Source of the DNA: Zeaxanthinibacter enoshimensis
GTDB lineage: Bacteria > Bacteroidota > Bacteroidia > Flavobacteriales > Flavobacteriaceae
NCBI RefSeq assembly: GCF_004362865.1
Contig: NZ_SNYI01000001.1
Coordinates: forward strand, 1,054,001 to 1,118,000
Direction of reading: 5' to 3'
Length of the DNA: 64,000 nucleotides
The position numbers and the translations under genes were made by a program. Positions 36,736 through 45,050 of this stretch are shown in pieces; position 1 is the stretch's first letter; the number at the start of each line of letters is the position of its first letter. The notes beneath the pieces were generated by a model. It saw nothing but the letters and a program-made list of their open reading frames with translations. It was not told the DNA's origin and did no database searches.

Positions 36736-37626
36736 ATGAAAAAGACAGTTTTAATCATCCATATATTAATTGTTCAATCACTTTTAGGACAACAAATGGG
36801 TGAACAGCAGAAAACTCCTTTGGTAGATAATCAAAGTTTTGTTAGTAGCTTAATGAAAACCAAAGTTGATTTTCACACTTATTTTCCTGATGCATATAAA
36901 AGTGATACCACAAGTTATTTTCCAGTAATATACTGGCTCCATGGCAGTGGTGGATGGCCTCCTTATGCACTCAATTTGATTGCCAACCGTTTTCATTTAG
37001 CGATAAAAGACGAAAAAATACCTCCTGTAATAGTGGTCTTTCTTGATGACGGCAAAAGGGAGAGCATGTGGATTGACTGGAAAGACGGTAGTGTTAAAAT
37101 GGAAAGCGTCATAATCAATGAAGTTATTCCACATATTGATAGGTCTTTTAGGACTATTAATAATGGACAAGGTCGCATTCTAGAAGGCGGGAGTATGGGA
37201 GGATATGGAGTCGCTAGATTAGGATTCAAATACCCTGAAATGTTCGCAGCTATTTCTATGTTAAACCCAGGACCTATGCAAGAAGTATTAAACCCTAAAA
37301 CAGCCCCCTTAGCTGGCGAGGTAAAAGCTCAAAAAACTTTGGACAGGGTATATGGAGGGGATATAGAATTTTTTCGTGAACAGAGCCCTTGGCAAATCGC
37401 ATTAAAAAACGTCGATAAAATTAGAGGAAATATAAAAGTAAGAATTATTCTGGGGGGTGAAGACCCCAGTCTTATTAACAATAAGAAATTTGTGGAACAT
37501 CTTAAAAAACTAGAAATTGAACATACAACAATAATTCTGGAAGGTGTCGCACATTCTCCAAAAGCTATGTTCGGTGCATTAGACGACAGATATTGGGACT
37601 TTTTTAGAGAGAATTTTACAAATTAA
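36736..37626 (+). CDS. secreted esterase (esterase D / PHB-depolymerase-like), AT-rich, probably acquired
   Basis: 296 residues from ATG 36736, with a signal peptide (HILIVQSLLGQQ). The hydrolase core has YWLHGSGGWPP, nucleophile S153 in LEGGSMGGYG, LGGEDPSL (acid) and EGVAHSPKAMF (His). It resembles feruloyl/acetyl-xylan esterase D-type enzymes. Codon use is strongly AT-biased (about one third GC by eye) compared with about half in its neighbours, and the AT-rich zone spans roughly 36.6-37.85 kb including flanks. I infer horizontal acquisition. No transposase or attachment repeat is visible beside it. Confidence 0.85.
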   Translation: MKKTVLIIHILIVQSLLGQQMGEQQKTPLVDNQSFVSSLMKTKVDFHTYFPDAYKSDTTSYFPVIYWLHGSGGWPPYALNLIANRFHLAIKDEKIPPVIVVFLDDGKRESMWIDWKDGSVKMESVIINEVIPHIDRSFRTINNGQGRILEGGSMGGYGVARLGFKYPEMFAAISMLNPGPMQEVLNPKTAPLAGEVKAQKTLDRVYGGDIEFFREQSPWQIALKNVDKIRGNIKVRIILGGEDPSLINNKKFVEHLKKLEIEHTTIILEGVAHSPKAMFGALDDRYWDFFRENFTN

Positions 37627-37848
37627 TGAGATTGTTCCTCAATATTATTGCAAGCTTTATAGATCAAACTATTTATTGACCCATTTATTGATTTTCAAAT
37701 ACAAAAAGAACATAACAACGTGTATAGCTCATTGAGGCAATTTCTATTTTTCCATTACGGAGGAAACTAATAGCTGATTTTCCGCAAAGAGTAATACACA
37801 GAACCATTGGGAAAGAAAGAGAAAAACTAAAGAACTAAATCCATTATT

Positions 37849-38280
37849 ATGAAAGCAAAGTCAAATTTTGGCAAGACCATATTGGATCTGTCAGCAGTTG
37901 TATGTTTCTTAATCGCAAGTAATTCTCTCATCGCCCAGGAGCAGGCAGCAGCTGACCTGGAAAACTTTAAAGTGATCTTACAGAAAACCCCATCCGGCAT
38001 CTCCCTGCAGGGTGTCCAGGGAACGGCCTGGACAGAACTGGCTGTCAGGTTAAATAACTACCAGCCACAGACCATTGATGAATTCGGAATTACCGATACA
38101 AACCGGGCTTCCTCTGGAAAGGATACGGGGCTGACAGATTTCCTGTTCAGCATCAGGAAAACGGAGACCGGGATAGAATTGAAAGGTATAGCGGGAACTG
38201 CCTGGGCTGACCTGAGCTTTATCCTGGCCGAAAATGAGCAACAGGCCATAGACCAGTACGGGATGGTAAAATTGAATTAG
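37849..38280 (+). CDS. exported protein with an internal 42-residue duplication
   Basis: I do not recognise the family. The 143-residue product has a signal peptide (1-30, SNSLIAQ) and two ungapped tandem copies of a 42-residue module, residues 40-81 and 98-139, sharing 17 identical positions including KT..GI.L.G..GTAW..L and a terminal QxxID..G. Each unit is probably a small beta-alpha fold. Composition returns to the host level here. It ends 5 bp before the acetyltransferase gene, so the two may be co-transcribed. Confidence 0.7.
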   Translation: MKAKSNFGKTILDLSAVVCFLIASNSLIAQEQAAADLENFKVILQKTPSGISLQGVQGTAWTELAVRLNNYQPQTIDEFGITDTNRASSGKDTGLTDFLFSIRKTETGIELKGIAGTAWADLSFILAENEQQAIDQYGMVKLN

Positions 38281-38285
38281 CCGAA

Positions 38286-38861
38286 ATGACCGAAAAACAA
38301 AAAATGCTCGCCGGCCAGGCCTATGACTCCAGGGACCCCGAGCTTTTAAAAATGTACCATAGGGCCCGGGCACTGCTGCAGCAGTACAACAGCCTGGATA
38401 GCACCCTGGCCACAGATCGCGACAACATCTTACAGCAACTGGTTGAAGAAGTAGCACCCGGGGTATGGATAGAAGCTCCTTTTTTTTGTGACTACGGCAG
38501 CCTTATTACTATCGCGGAGAACACTTTTGTGAATGCCAACTGCATGTTCATGGATAATAACCATATCCGCATCGGTAAGAACGGGCTGATCGGACCCGGC
38601 GTACACATCTATACGGCCCAACACCCCTTAAAAGCTGAAGACCGGATCGTCACCGCTGAAGACGGAAGCAGCCGTTACCTTACCACTTCCCAACCCGTAC
38701 ACATAGGCGATAACGCCTGGATCGGCGGTAATACTGTCATCTGCCCGGGGGTGAGCATCGGCAATAATGTGACCATAGGCGCGGGCAGCGTGGTCACCAA
38801 AGATATCCCGGACAACGTGCTGGCCTATGGCAATCCATGCCGGGTGATCCGGAGCCTCTGA
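38286..38861 (+). CDS. maa: maltose/galactoside O-acetyltransferase (hexapeptide repeat)
   Basis: The 191-residue protein has an N-terminal Mac domain ([18 protein letters not shown]) and a left-handed beta-helix of hexapeptide repeats ([41 protein letters not shown]). The catalytic His is in YTAQHPL. It transfers acetyl from acetyl-CoA to a sugar hydroxyl; which sugar is uncertain. Length and motifs are complete. Confidence 0.93.
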   Translation: MTEKQKMLAGQAYDSRDPELLKMYHRARALLQQYNSLDSTLATDRDNILQQLVEEVAPGVWIEAPFFCDYGSLITIAENTFVNANCMFMDNNHIRIGKNGLIGPGVHIYTAQHPLKAEDRIVTAEDGSSRYLTTSQPVHIGDNAWIGGNTVICPGVSIGNNVTIGAGSVVTKDIPDNVLAYGNPCRVIRSL

Positions 38862-38956
38862 AAAGCCCTGTAAGGGGTTACTTGTTTTCCTGTTCCGGCA
38901 GGCAATAAACCCTGCCTGTCCGAGTTTTCTTCTATGCAAACCTAAATGACCAATTA

Positions 38957-39418
38957 ATGAAAAGACTAAGCTTCCTGCTCCTTTGTTTAGGGGTGCTGGG
39001 CTGCAAATCAGTGCAACCGGATAATTTCCCTGCCGGCACCTATGTACGGACCGGCCCGGATGGTACTGAGACCGGGGAACTGCTTATCTACCCTGAACCC
39101 GGATCCACCGCCCTGCTGCACCTTTCTGCCCGCAGGGGTGCCCCCAGTTATAACTCGGGCAGCATCTACGCCCGGGTGAATAAGAACAGCAAAAAGATCA
39201 CCCTGCAGGAGAGTGGTGATTACCTGGATTGCGAACTGCTCATGGAACTGGAAGACGATACCATTACCATCAGCACCCTGAAAGACGAATGTGGTTTTGG
39301 TTACGGGGTGCGGGCCGACGGCGCTTACAAGATTAAAAACCGGGATATTCCGCAGTTTTTTACCAACGGGGAAGGTACTGAGATATATTTTTCCGAAACT
39401 CCACCAGGGGATTACTAG
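38957..39418 (+). CDS. small lipoprotein, unknown
   Basis: 153 residues. The leader ends VLGC with Cys at residue 16, a good lipobox. The mature part begins KSVQPDNFPAGTYVR and is a small beta-rich domain resembling a lipocalin-like or MliC-like fold (YLDCELLMELEDDTITISTL), with two further Cys. No family assigned. Preceded by a 95-bp gap after the acetyltransferase. Confidence 0.7.
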   Translation: MKRLSFLLLCLGVLGCKSVQPDNFPAGTYVRTGPDGTETGELLIYPEPGSTALLHLSARRGAPSYNSGSIYARVNKNSKKITLQESGDYLDCELLMELEDDTITISTLKDECGFGYGVRADGAYKIKNRDIPQFFTNGEGTEIYFSETPPGDY

Positions 39419-39542
39419 ATTGTATTATTATCCTTGATAAAACCTGCAGATAAGATTTTCTGGCAGAAAAATATTATTTTCAGGCGCTGTTGTGGTGGGC
39501 GGGTTGTTACACCCGGCCTTCCCGGCTGATACACCAACCCTT

Positions 39543-40322
39543 ATGAAACAATATTTTTTCCTGCTGCTGGCCGCTCTCTGGGCATTCGCGATCTACCCGC
39601 AAGATGCCGATTCCCTGAATGTGCAATCAAAGGAACTCCTCTACCAGAAGAATTTTGACAAGGCCTTCCCACTACTGCAACAGGCTGCAGAGATGGGACA
39701 GGCAGAAGCCCAGTACAACCTCGGCTATGCTTACCACCGGGGGATGGGCACTCGTATAGACCTGGAAAAGGCGAATAGCTGGTACGAGCGCTCTGCAGCC
39801 CAGGGCTATAATGACGCCCTCTATGCCATGATGATGGCCTATGGCAACGGGGACGGGCTGGAACAGGACCTCGAAAAAGCATTCAGTTACGCCCTGCAGT
39901 GCGCCAATAACGGGGACAGCACCTGTATGTGGAACGTCGCCAATTGCTATAAGCAGGGGATGGGCACCGAGGTGAACCTGCAGCAGATGCTGGAATGGAG
40001 TGTGCGGCTTGCACAACTCCCGAACCCCGGGGACCTGCAGAAGAGCGGGTATATTACTTCCGTCCGCCTGGAACTCGCATATATGTACAGGGATGGCAGG
40101 GACGTACAGGCTGATCCTTACCGGGCTTACCTCTGGTTTATGATCTACAACGAGTTTAAGCGCGATTTCTCTTTCTTCCAGCAGGAACAGGTAGTAAAAG
40201 AAATACAACAACTGGAAGACCAGCTCAGCGCTGAACAACTGAAGGCCGCTCCCACCGATGCCGAGGCACTCCTGGGCAGGCCATTGCAGAACCTCGAAAA
40301 GCTGTACGAAGCCGAAATGTAA
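39543..40322 (+). CDS. secreted Sel1-repeat (SLR) protein
   Basis: 259 residues from ATG 39543 with a signal peptide (1-19, AFAIYPQ). Sel1-like helical repeats are clear: AEAQYNLGYAYHRGMGTRIDLEKA, then NDALYAMMMAYGNGDGLEQDLEKA in pieces, STCMWNVANCYKQGMGTEVNL and LELAYMYRDGRDVQADPYRAY. These alpha/alpha units mediate protein interaction in the periplasm. The longer reading to 39492 lacks signal character. Confidence 0.86.
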   Translation: MKQYFFLLLAALWAFAIYPQDADSLNVQSKELLYQKNFDKAFPLLQQAAEMGQAEAQYNLGYAYHRGMGTRIDLEKANSWYERSAAQGYNDALYAMMMAYGNGDGLEQDLEKAFSYALQCANNGDSTCMWNVANCYKQGMGTEVNLQQMLEWSVRLAQLPNPGDLQKSGYITSVRLELAYMYRDGRDVQADPYRAYLWFMIYNEFKRDFSFFQQEQVVKEIQQLEDQLSAEQLKAAPTDAEALLGRPLQNLEKLYEAEM

Positions 40323-40362
40323 CTGATCGAAGAATACTTTATACCATTACCAATCATCAACC

Positions 40363-41184
40363 ATGAACAGATTAATGATCCTGGGCCTGCTGGTCCTGCT
40401 GCTCTCGTGCCGGGAAGAGCCGGTTCAGAAGGAAACCATCACAGAAACTGAAACCGCAGAAGGTATCCCTGTCCTGAACCTGGGGACCTTCCATATGGGT
40501 TATACCACGGATGCGAATACGACCGAGTTCGATGAGCACGATAAGAAGAACCGGGAAGAAGTGCACGCGATCGCGGCACGGCTGGCTAAGTTTAAACCCA
40601 CGGTGATCGCAGTAGAGATGGAGCCGCAGTATAACGATCGCCTCCAGGAGCAATACCGGGCTTACCGGGAGAACCCGTCCATGCATTTTGAGTACCCGGA
40701 CGAGATTGAACTGCTGGCATATGAAGTCGGCCGGCTTAGCGGCACGGAAAGGATCTACGGCATAGACCACCAGATGGGCTATGACTACCCCGGGATCGAT
40801 TCCCTGGCACGAACCCTCGACACGCCCGCCTATAAGGCTTATATGAAAATGGCCGGTTATCGCGGGGAACAGGATTACGATTCGGCCTCCACCCTGGACA
40901 AGCTCAGGATCATCAACCGGAACATCAACCTGGATTTCCTGATCACCGTTAATGCCGATATCCTTACCCATGTTGCCACGGAAGGGAACTTTGAAGGCGC
41001 AGACGAGGCCGCGAAGTTTTACCACCGCAACCTGCGGATGTTCTCCAATTTAAACCAGTTGCCCCTCTCCCCGGATGACCGGGTCTTTATCCTGATGGGC
41101 GCCTCCCACACTGCCTTTTTCCGCGACTTCATGAGCCGCAACCCCAATTATCATATGGTGGATACGTTTGGGTTCCTGGATTAG
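40363..41184 (+). CDS. DUF5694 lipoprotein (TraB/GumN-like)
   Basis: 273 residues, lipobox LLSC with Cys at 16. The mature domain begins PVLNLGTFHMGYTTDANT and contains AVEMEPQ, YGIDHQMGYDYPG and a C-terminal LMGASHTAFFRDF. This is the DUF5694 pattern, distantly like TraB/GumN/ChaN proteins with two conserved G-H motifs and acidic residues. Activity unknown. The last base of its stop codon is the first base of a composite repeat island. Confidence 0.82.
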   Translation: MNRLMILGLLVLLLSCREEPVQKETITETETAEGIPVLNLGTFHMGYTTDANTTEFDEHDKKNREEVHAIAARLAKFKPTVIAVEMEPQYNDRLQEQYRAYRENPSMHFEYPDEIELLAYEVGRLSGTERIYGIDHQMGYDYPGIDSLARTLDTPAYKAYMKMAGYRGEQDYDSASTLDKLRIINRNINLDFLITVNADILTHVATEGNFEGADEAAKFYHRNLRMFSNLNQLPLSPDDRVFILMGASHTAFFRDFMSRNPNYHMVDTFGFLD

Positions 41185-41418
41185 TTCGAGGTTTGAGGTT
41201 TGAGGTTCGAAGTTTACGGTTTGCTGTTCGCAGTTTGCAGCCAGACTCCAGTAAGCAGTCGGCAGTAAGCGGTCGGCAGTATTCCGAGATTCATATCTTG
41301 TCCCTTCTGTCCCTCTTGTCCCGTTTGTCACATATTTTCCTATGTACCTATGTACTTCTACCCTGCATCCCGGCGTGACTGTGTGACGGAATGACGACAT
41401 TACCGCATCACCGCATCA

Positions 41419-41450
41419 CCCGCCCGTACCGGACGGTACGTTCGGGCGGG
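41419..41450. repeat. GC palindrome P1
   Basis: Outer arms CCCGCCCG/CGGGCGGG enclose an inner inverted repeat GTACCG-GA-CGGTAC, so a stable hairpin or cruciform is possible on either strand. Identical to P6 at 43349-43380. Confidence 0.9.
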
Positions 41451-41518
41451 CTGTATCACCGTGTAACTGTTTGCATCCCCGCATCACTGCATCACTGCAT
41501 CACCGTATCACTGTATCA

Positions 41519-41550
41519 CCCGCCCGTACCGAACGGTACGTTCGGGCGGG
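41519..41550. repeat. GC palindrome P2
   Basis: Same 32-bp design as P1 with one base changed in the centre (GAAC for GGAC). It follows directly on an array of six 8-mers (41474-41521). Confidence 0.9.
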
Positions 41551-41586
41551 CCGTGTAACTGTTTGCATCCCCGCATCCCCGCATCA

Positions 41587-41615
41587 CCCGCCCGAACGAC
41601 GTTCAGGCGGGCGGG
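41587..41615. repeat. GC palindrome P3
   Basis: 29-bp variant with core GAAC-GAC-GTTC between CCCGCCC and GGCGGG arms; the same core occurs at 50375 and 50595. Confidence 0.85.
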
Positions 41616-41779
41616 CCGCATCACTGTATCACCGCGTAACTGCTTGCATCACCGCCTGCATCCCGGTGTGACGGCGTGACGGCAATAGTTAAATATTCAC
41701 CCTCCAACAAAACAACATATTCCAATCTTTACTACCTTTAATATGCGGCCCCCGCGCGGTGAACTTAAACATATCGTAT

Positions 41780-42655
41780 ATGCGAAACAGGTGTCGTTTA
41801 TTACTCGGCTTCATTCTTGTGACAGGGGTGGCTGCAGCCCAGTTGAGATCGGTCCCGGTCAATGGGGCGGAACTTCATTATACAGACCAGGGCCGGGGGG
41901 AGGTCGTTCTTTTTGTTCACGGCACCCAGGAGGATCACAGGGTCTTTTCGGCCTATGTGGATTCGATTGCCGAGGACTTCCGGGTGATCACTTACAGCCG
42001 GCGGTACAACTATCCGAATACCAATTCATATACCAAGGGAGACGAGTTTTCAGCCCGTTCAGAGGCCGAGGACCTGGCAGCACTTGTAAAGACTTTAGGA
42101 CTGGCACCGGTACACCTGGTGGGTCATTCCTTCGGCGGGATCATCACTATGCAGTTTGCCAGTGATCACCCTGAAATGGTGAAAAGCCTGGTGCTGTCCG
42201 AACCTGCCCTGGTAAGCTGGGTGCCCGGTATTCCCGGTTGCGAAGGGGAGGCAGACGCAGTGCAACAGGAATTGATAGGGGATTCAAAAGCAGCATTCGA
42301 GACCGGGAATGATGAACAGGCATTGGATGAGCTGATCGAATTCTTCTGGGGAGCAGATTTTGAAGGGGAAATTTCGCCGGAGATCATGCTGGCGCTGGAA
42401 CAGAACCTGCCAGAGGTAAAGGCCCTGGCTTACAGTAAAGATCCGTTTACGGTGCAGTCCCCTGCCCATACTGGGTATCCCATGCTGATCCTTACAGCTG
42501 GGAACACCATGCCCATGCTGCGCTGTACTAATAAGAAACTGCTGCAGGAATACCCTGAGGCGAAACATCACCACCTCGTTCATGCAACCCATGACCTCTG
42601 GGCCACGGAACAGCAGGTGCTGCTTCCGCTCCTGATGGATTTCTGGAAGAGGTAA
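41780..42655 (+). CDS. secreted alpha/beta hydrolase
   Basis: 291 residues from ATG 41780, signal peptide 1-20 (GVAAAQ). Complete hydrolase motifs: VVLFVHGTQEDHRVF (oxyanion hole), nucleophile S117 in LVGHSFGGI, and a C-terminal HATHDLW with the catalytic His. Similar to the general hydrolase fold used by esterases and haloperoxidases; substrate unknown. TACCTTTA at 41733-41740 is a near-match -7 box. The gene is bracketed by direct copies of the composite repeat (E1 upstream, E2/E3 downstream). The upstream GTG at 41759 is less likely as start. Confidence 0.87.
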   Translation: MRNRCRLLLGFILVTGVAAAQLRSVPVNGAELHYTDQGRGEVVLFVHGTQEDHRVFSAYVDSIAEDFRVITYSRRYNYPNTNSYTKGDEFSARSEAEDLAALVKTLGLAPVHLVGHSFGGIITMQFASDHPEMVKSLVLSEPALVSWVPGIPGCEGEADAVQQELIGDSKAAFETGNDEQALDELIEFFWGADFEGEISPEIMLALEQNLPEVKALAYSKDPFTVQSPAHTGYPMLILTAGNTMPMLRCTNKKLLQEYPEAKHHHLVHATHDLWATEQQVLLPLLMDFWKR

Positions 42656-42680
42656 AGGGGGAGGACGGGGTGCCCTGGTA

Positions 42681-43027
42681 GTTCGAAGTTTGAAGTTCGA
42701 AGTTCGAAGTTCGCAGTTTGCAGTTCGCAGTTTGCAGCCTGTCTCCAGAAGGCAGTCGGCAGTGTGCGGTAGGCAGTATTCTAGAACCATTTCACAGTTC
42801 CTTCTATCCCCTTTATCACCGAATTTCCGCATCACTGCATCACCGCGTCACCGCATCACTGTTTGAATCACTGCATCACCGCATCACCGTATCACCCGCC
42901 CGCCCGCCTGCATGTACGCAGTACGGGCAGGAACGACGTTGAGTCGGGCGGGCTGTATCACCGCATCACTGTTTGCATCCCCGCATCCCTGCATCCCTGT
43001 ATCCCGGCATGACGGTGTGACGGCATC
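42681..43027 (+). repeat. composite microsatellite island, copy E2
   Basis: Eight phase-perfect heptamers (42681-42736: four GTTYGAA then alternating GTTCGCA and GTTTGCA), the CAGT-type block ending GGCAGTATTC, a degraded TCCCTTT segment, then 8-mers CATCACTG/CATCACCG and palindrome P4, more 8-mers, and CATCCCGGCATGACGGTGTGACGG. It is followed at once by copy E3; both begin after CCCTGGTA. Part of a 913-bp non-coding stretch with no gene. Confidence 0.9.
42895..42952. repeat. GC palindrome P4, long form
   Basis: CCCGCCCG and CGGGCGGG arms enclose a 42-bp insert that contains a second inverted pair (CCTGCATGTACGCAGTACGGGCAGG in outline). The same long form recurs as P5. Confidence 0.85.
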
Positions 43028-43282
43028 CCCTGGTAGTTCGAGGTTTGAAGCCTGCCAGAGGCCCGTCCGACCGGCACGGGCGGGCAGGTAAATTTGAGGC
43101 CAGCTTCCAGTAGGCAGTGGGCGGTATGCAGTAGGCAGTATTTCGAGATCCATATCTTGTCCCTTTTGTTCCTCTTGTCCCGTTTGTCACCATTTTTCCT
43201 ATGTACCTATGTACCTGCATCCCGAAATATCCGCATCACTGTTTGAATCACCACATCACCGCATCACTGTATCACTGTATCA

Positions 43283-43340
43283 CCCGCCCGCCCGCCTGCA
43301 TATGCGCAGTACGGGCAGGAACGACGTTCAGTCGGGCGGG
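43283..43340. repeat. GC palindrome P5, long form
   Basis: 58-bp palindromic element, the same long form as P4 with a few substitutions (CATATGCGCAGT for CATGTACGCAGT; GTTCAG for GTTGAG). Confidence 0.85.
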
Positions 43341-43348
43341 CTGTATCA

Positions 43349-43380
43349 CCCGCCCGTACCGGACGGTACGTTCGGGCGGG
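43349..43380. repeat. GC palindrome P6
   Basis: 32-bp element identical in sequence to P1 almost 2 kb upstream, eight bases after P5. Confidence 0.9.
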
Positions 43381-43568
43381 CCGTTTCCCCGCTTGCATCC
43401 CGGCGTGACGGTGTGACGGAATGACGACATTACCGCATGACCGTTTCACTGCATCACCGTTTCACCGCTTGCATCCCGGCATGCCGGTGTGCCGGTGTGC
43501 CGGCGTGACAGTATATAATCTAGTTATTTGAAAATCACTACCTTGTAATACGCCTTAATCCCTCGTCC

Positions 43569-44339
43569 ATGGCTATTGATATGCAACAAAATCCCTGGTC
43601 CCGCTGGTTATTAGTGTTAGTAGCCGGACTGGTACTGCTGGTGTTTGCCAAGGACTCTTTGGAGGCTGCATTGGAAGGTTACGCGTTCTATTGGTCCGAG
43701 TCCCTCTTGTTTGGTTCGTTCTGGTTGCTGTTTATTCCCCTGTTATCCCTGAACGGCTGGGTCGCCTACTATAAAGAACCCCGGTTGTACCTGGTTTACG
43801 CCCTGGTATTTAGCTTGCTACACTTGCTGTTATTTGCGTCGATCGTCACTATTTTTTCCAACTTGTTCATGGATCACCCCTTCGGGATGGGAGATGTGTT
43901 ACGAGGTAGTGGTCCTGAGAACGGGGCGATTGCTCTCCTGATCTACGGACTTGGTAATTTTTTCTTCAGGATGTTCCGGGAACAACGGGCCAAAGCTTCC
44001 AGACTCTCATCTGCGAATAACAGTATCCGGGTGACCAAATCTGGCAGGCACATCGTACTTTCACCTTCCACTGTACTATATGTATGTACAGATGCTCCTT
44101 ATATCTCCATAACCACGACCCAGGGTACTTACCTGCATTCCTGCAGCCTGCAATCCTTTATGGATTCTTACGGGGGGCAGCAGTTTGTTCGTATCCATAA
44201 GAGCAGTATCGTAAATACAGAATATGTAAAGTCTTATGTGTCCCGCGGCAACGGGGATTACGATGTCACCCTTCAGGACGGTACCGAGCTAAGGCTGAGT
44301 CGTAATTATGCGAAAGAATTTTTCCGGAAGTTCAGCTGA
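43569..44339 (+). CDS. membrane-anchored LytTR DNA-binding regulator
   Basis: 256 residues: four membrane segments (about 13-30, 45-66, 74-98, 117-135) followed by a LytTR DNA-binding domain (about 150-256: KSGRHIVLSPSTVLYVCTDAPYISI, FVRIHKSSIVNTEYV, LRLSRNYAKEF). There is no receiver domain, so the membrane part is the likely sensor. Proteins of this type control nearby envelope genes; the dioxygenase-like lipoprotein and YceI genes follow on the same strand. An inner Met at residue 5 is an alternative start. Confidence 0.9.
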   Translation: MAIDMQQNPWSRWLLVLVAGLVLLVFAKDSLEAALEGYAFYWSESLLFGSFWLLFIPLLSLNGWVAYYKEPRLYLVYALVFSLLHLLLFASIVTIFSNLFMDHPFGMGDVLRGSGPENGAIALLIYGLGNFFFRMFREQRAKASRLSSANNSIRVTKSGRHIVLSPSTVLYVCTDAPYISITTTQGTYLHSCSLQSFMDSYGGQQFVRIHKSSIVNTEYVKSYVSRGNGDYDVTLQDGTELRLSRNYAKEFFRKFS

Positions 44340-44423
44340 ACTCGGCTTAGCTTATTTGTTACTCCACTTGCCATATTTTTAAGTTATGACATTGCTGTAT
44401 CGCATAATTTTAAAGAAAAAATC

Positions 44424-45050
44424 ATGGATATAACAAGATCTGTTCGATGGTTCAGTTTACTCTTCCTGCTTGGCTTATTAAGCTGTTGCGGGCAGGACAG
44501 AACTAAATTATTAGGGGGTCCTTGCGAGGGCTGCGAAGCAATATATGAATACGGGGAAAGGAAACTCAGCCCGGTGGATACCTTACCGCTGTTCGGGCTG
44601 GAACCCCGGCTGAAGATCAGCGGCACGGTTTTTAAAGCTGATGGCAAAACCCCTGCGCGGGATGTTATTCTCTACATCTACCAGACAGACCGGCAGGGCA
44701 TATACCGCCGGATCGGGGAGGAAAAAGGCTGGGGGCGCAGGCACGGTTCTATCCGGGGTTGGGTCCGGACCGGGCCTGACGGAAGGTATACCTTCTACAC
44801 CTTCAGACCGGGGGCATACCCTGACGGCAGGGAGCCCGAGCATATTCACCTGACCATTAAGGAACCGGGTAAGCGGGAATACTACGTGGATGACTACCAC
44901 TTCCATGATGATATTTTATTAACTGAAGAACGGCGGGCAAGACTTCGGAACCGTGCAGGATCGGGTATTGTTATGCCCACCAAGCAGAACGGGATATACC
45001 TGGTGGAACGCGATCTCTTTCTCGGGAAAAATATTCCAAATTATGAATAA
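44424..45050 (+). CDS. intradiol ring-cleavage dioxygenase-like lipoprotein
   Basis: 208 residues with a lipobox LLSC (Cys 21), so it is membrane-attached outside the cytoplasm. The domain matches the intradiol dioxygenase fold: ISGTVFKADGKTPARDVILYIYQTD, RGWVRTGPDGRYTFYT, RPGAYPDGREPEHIHL. Candidate non-haem Fe(III) ligands are Y94, Y132, H140 and H142, all present. Cytoplasmic relatives cleave catechols, but exported lipoprotein forms act on unknown aromatic or protein substrates. The stop overlaps the YceI start (45043), so the two are translationally coupled. Confidence 0.85.
   Translation: MDITRSVRWFSLLFLLGLLSCCGQDRTKLLGGPCEGCEAIYEYGERKLSPVDTLPLFGLEPRLKISGTVFKADGKTPARDVILYIYQTDRQGIYRRIGEEKGWGRRHGSIRGWVRTGPDGRYTFYTFRPGAYPDGREPEHIHLTIKEPGKREYYVDDYHFHDDILLTEERRARLRNRAGSGIVMPTKQNGIYLVERDLFLGKNIPNYE

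Larger units (their letters stand above)
41184..41695 (+). repeat. composite microsatellite island, copy E1
   Basis: Ordered modules: eight phase-perfect GTTYGMR-type heptamers (41184-41239); a CAGT-type 7-mer block ending GGCAGTATTCC (to about 41285); four 9-mers YTTGTCCCT (41297-41332); two 8-mers CTATGTAC (41340-41355); a GCATCCCGGCGTGAC segment (41364-41408); then 8-mers YATCACYG, with three GC palindromes embedded. It fills most of the 595-bp gap between the genes at 41184 and 41780. The 45 bp at 41364-41408 recur at 43394-43438 with one mismatch. No ORF here is credible. Confidence 0.92.
43034..43510 (+). repeat. composite microsatellite island, copy E3
   Basis: Two heptamers (43036-43049), a CCTGCC...GGCAGG hairpin, the CAGT-type 7-mer block ending GGCAGTATTTC, four 9-mers (43156-43191), two CTATGTAC 8-mers, the 8-mer YATCACYG array, palindromes P5 and P6, the 45-bp segment shared with E1, and a final run of GTGCCGGTGTGCCGG. 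Same module order as E1. It ends about 60 bp before the LytTR gene. Confidence 0.9.

Noticed and set aside
41419-41615. Integron attC sites
   Set aside because: The palindromes lack the R and L box core (GTTRRRY) arrangement with imperfect arms, and no integrase is in the window.
41471-41671. Open frames inside the repeat islands (for example 41471-41671, 42718-42942, 43209-43424, 50331-50570, 51501-51729)
   Set aside because: They are translations of 7-, 8- and 9-base repeats in arbitrary frames, have no ribosome-binding site or promoter, and yield only low-complexity text.
41399-43510. CRISPR array
   Set aside because: The palindromes are unevenly spaced, the intervening sequence is itself repetitive, and no cas gene is present.
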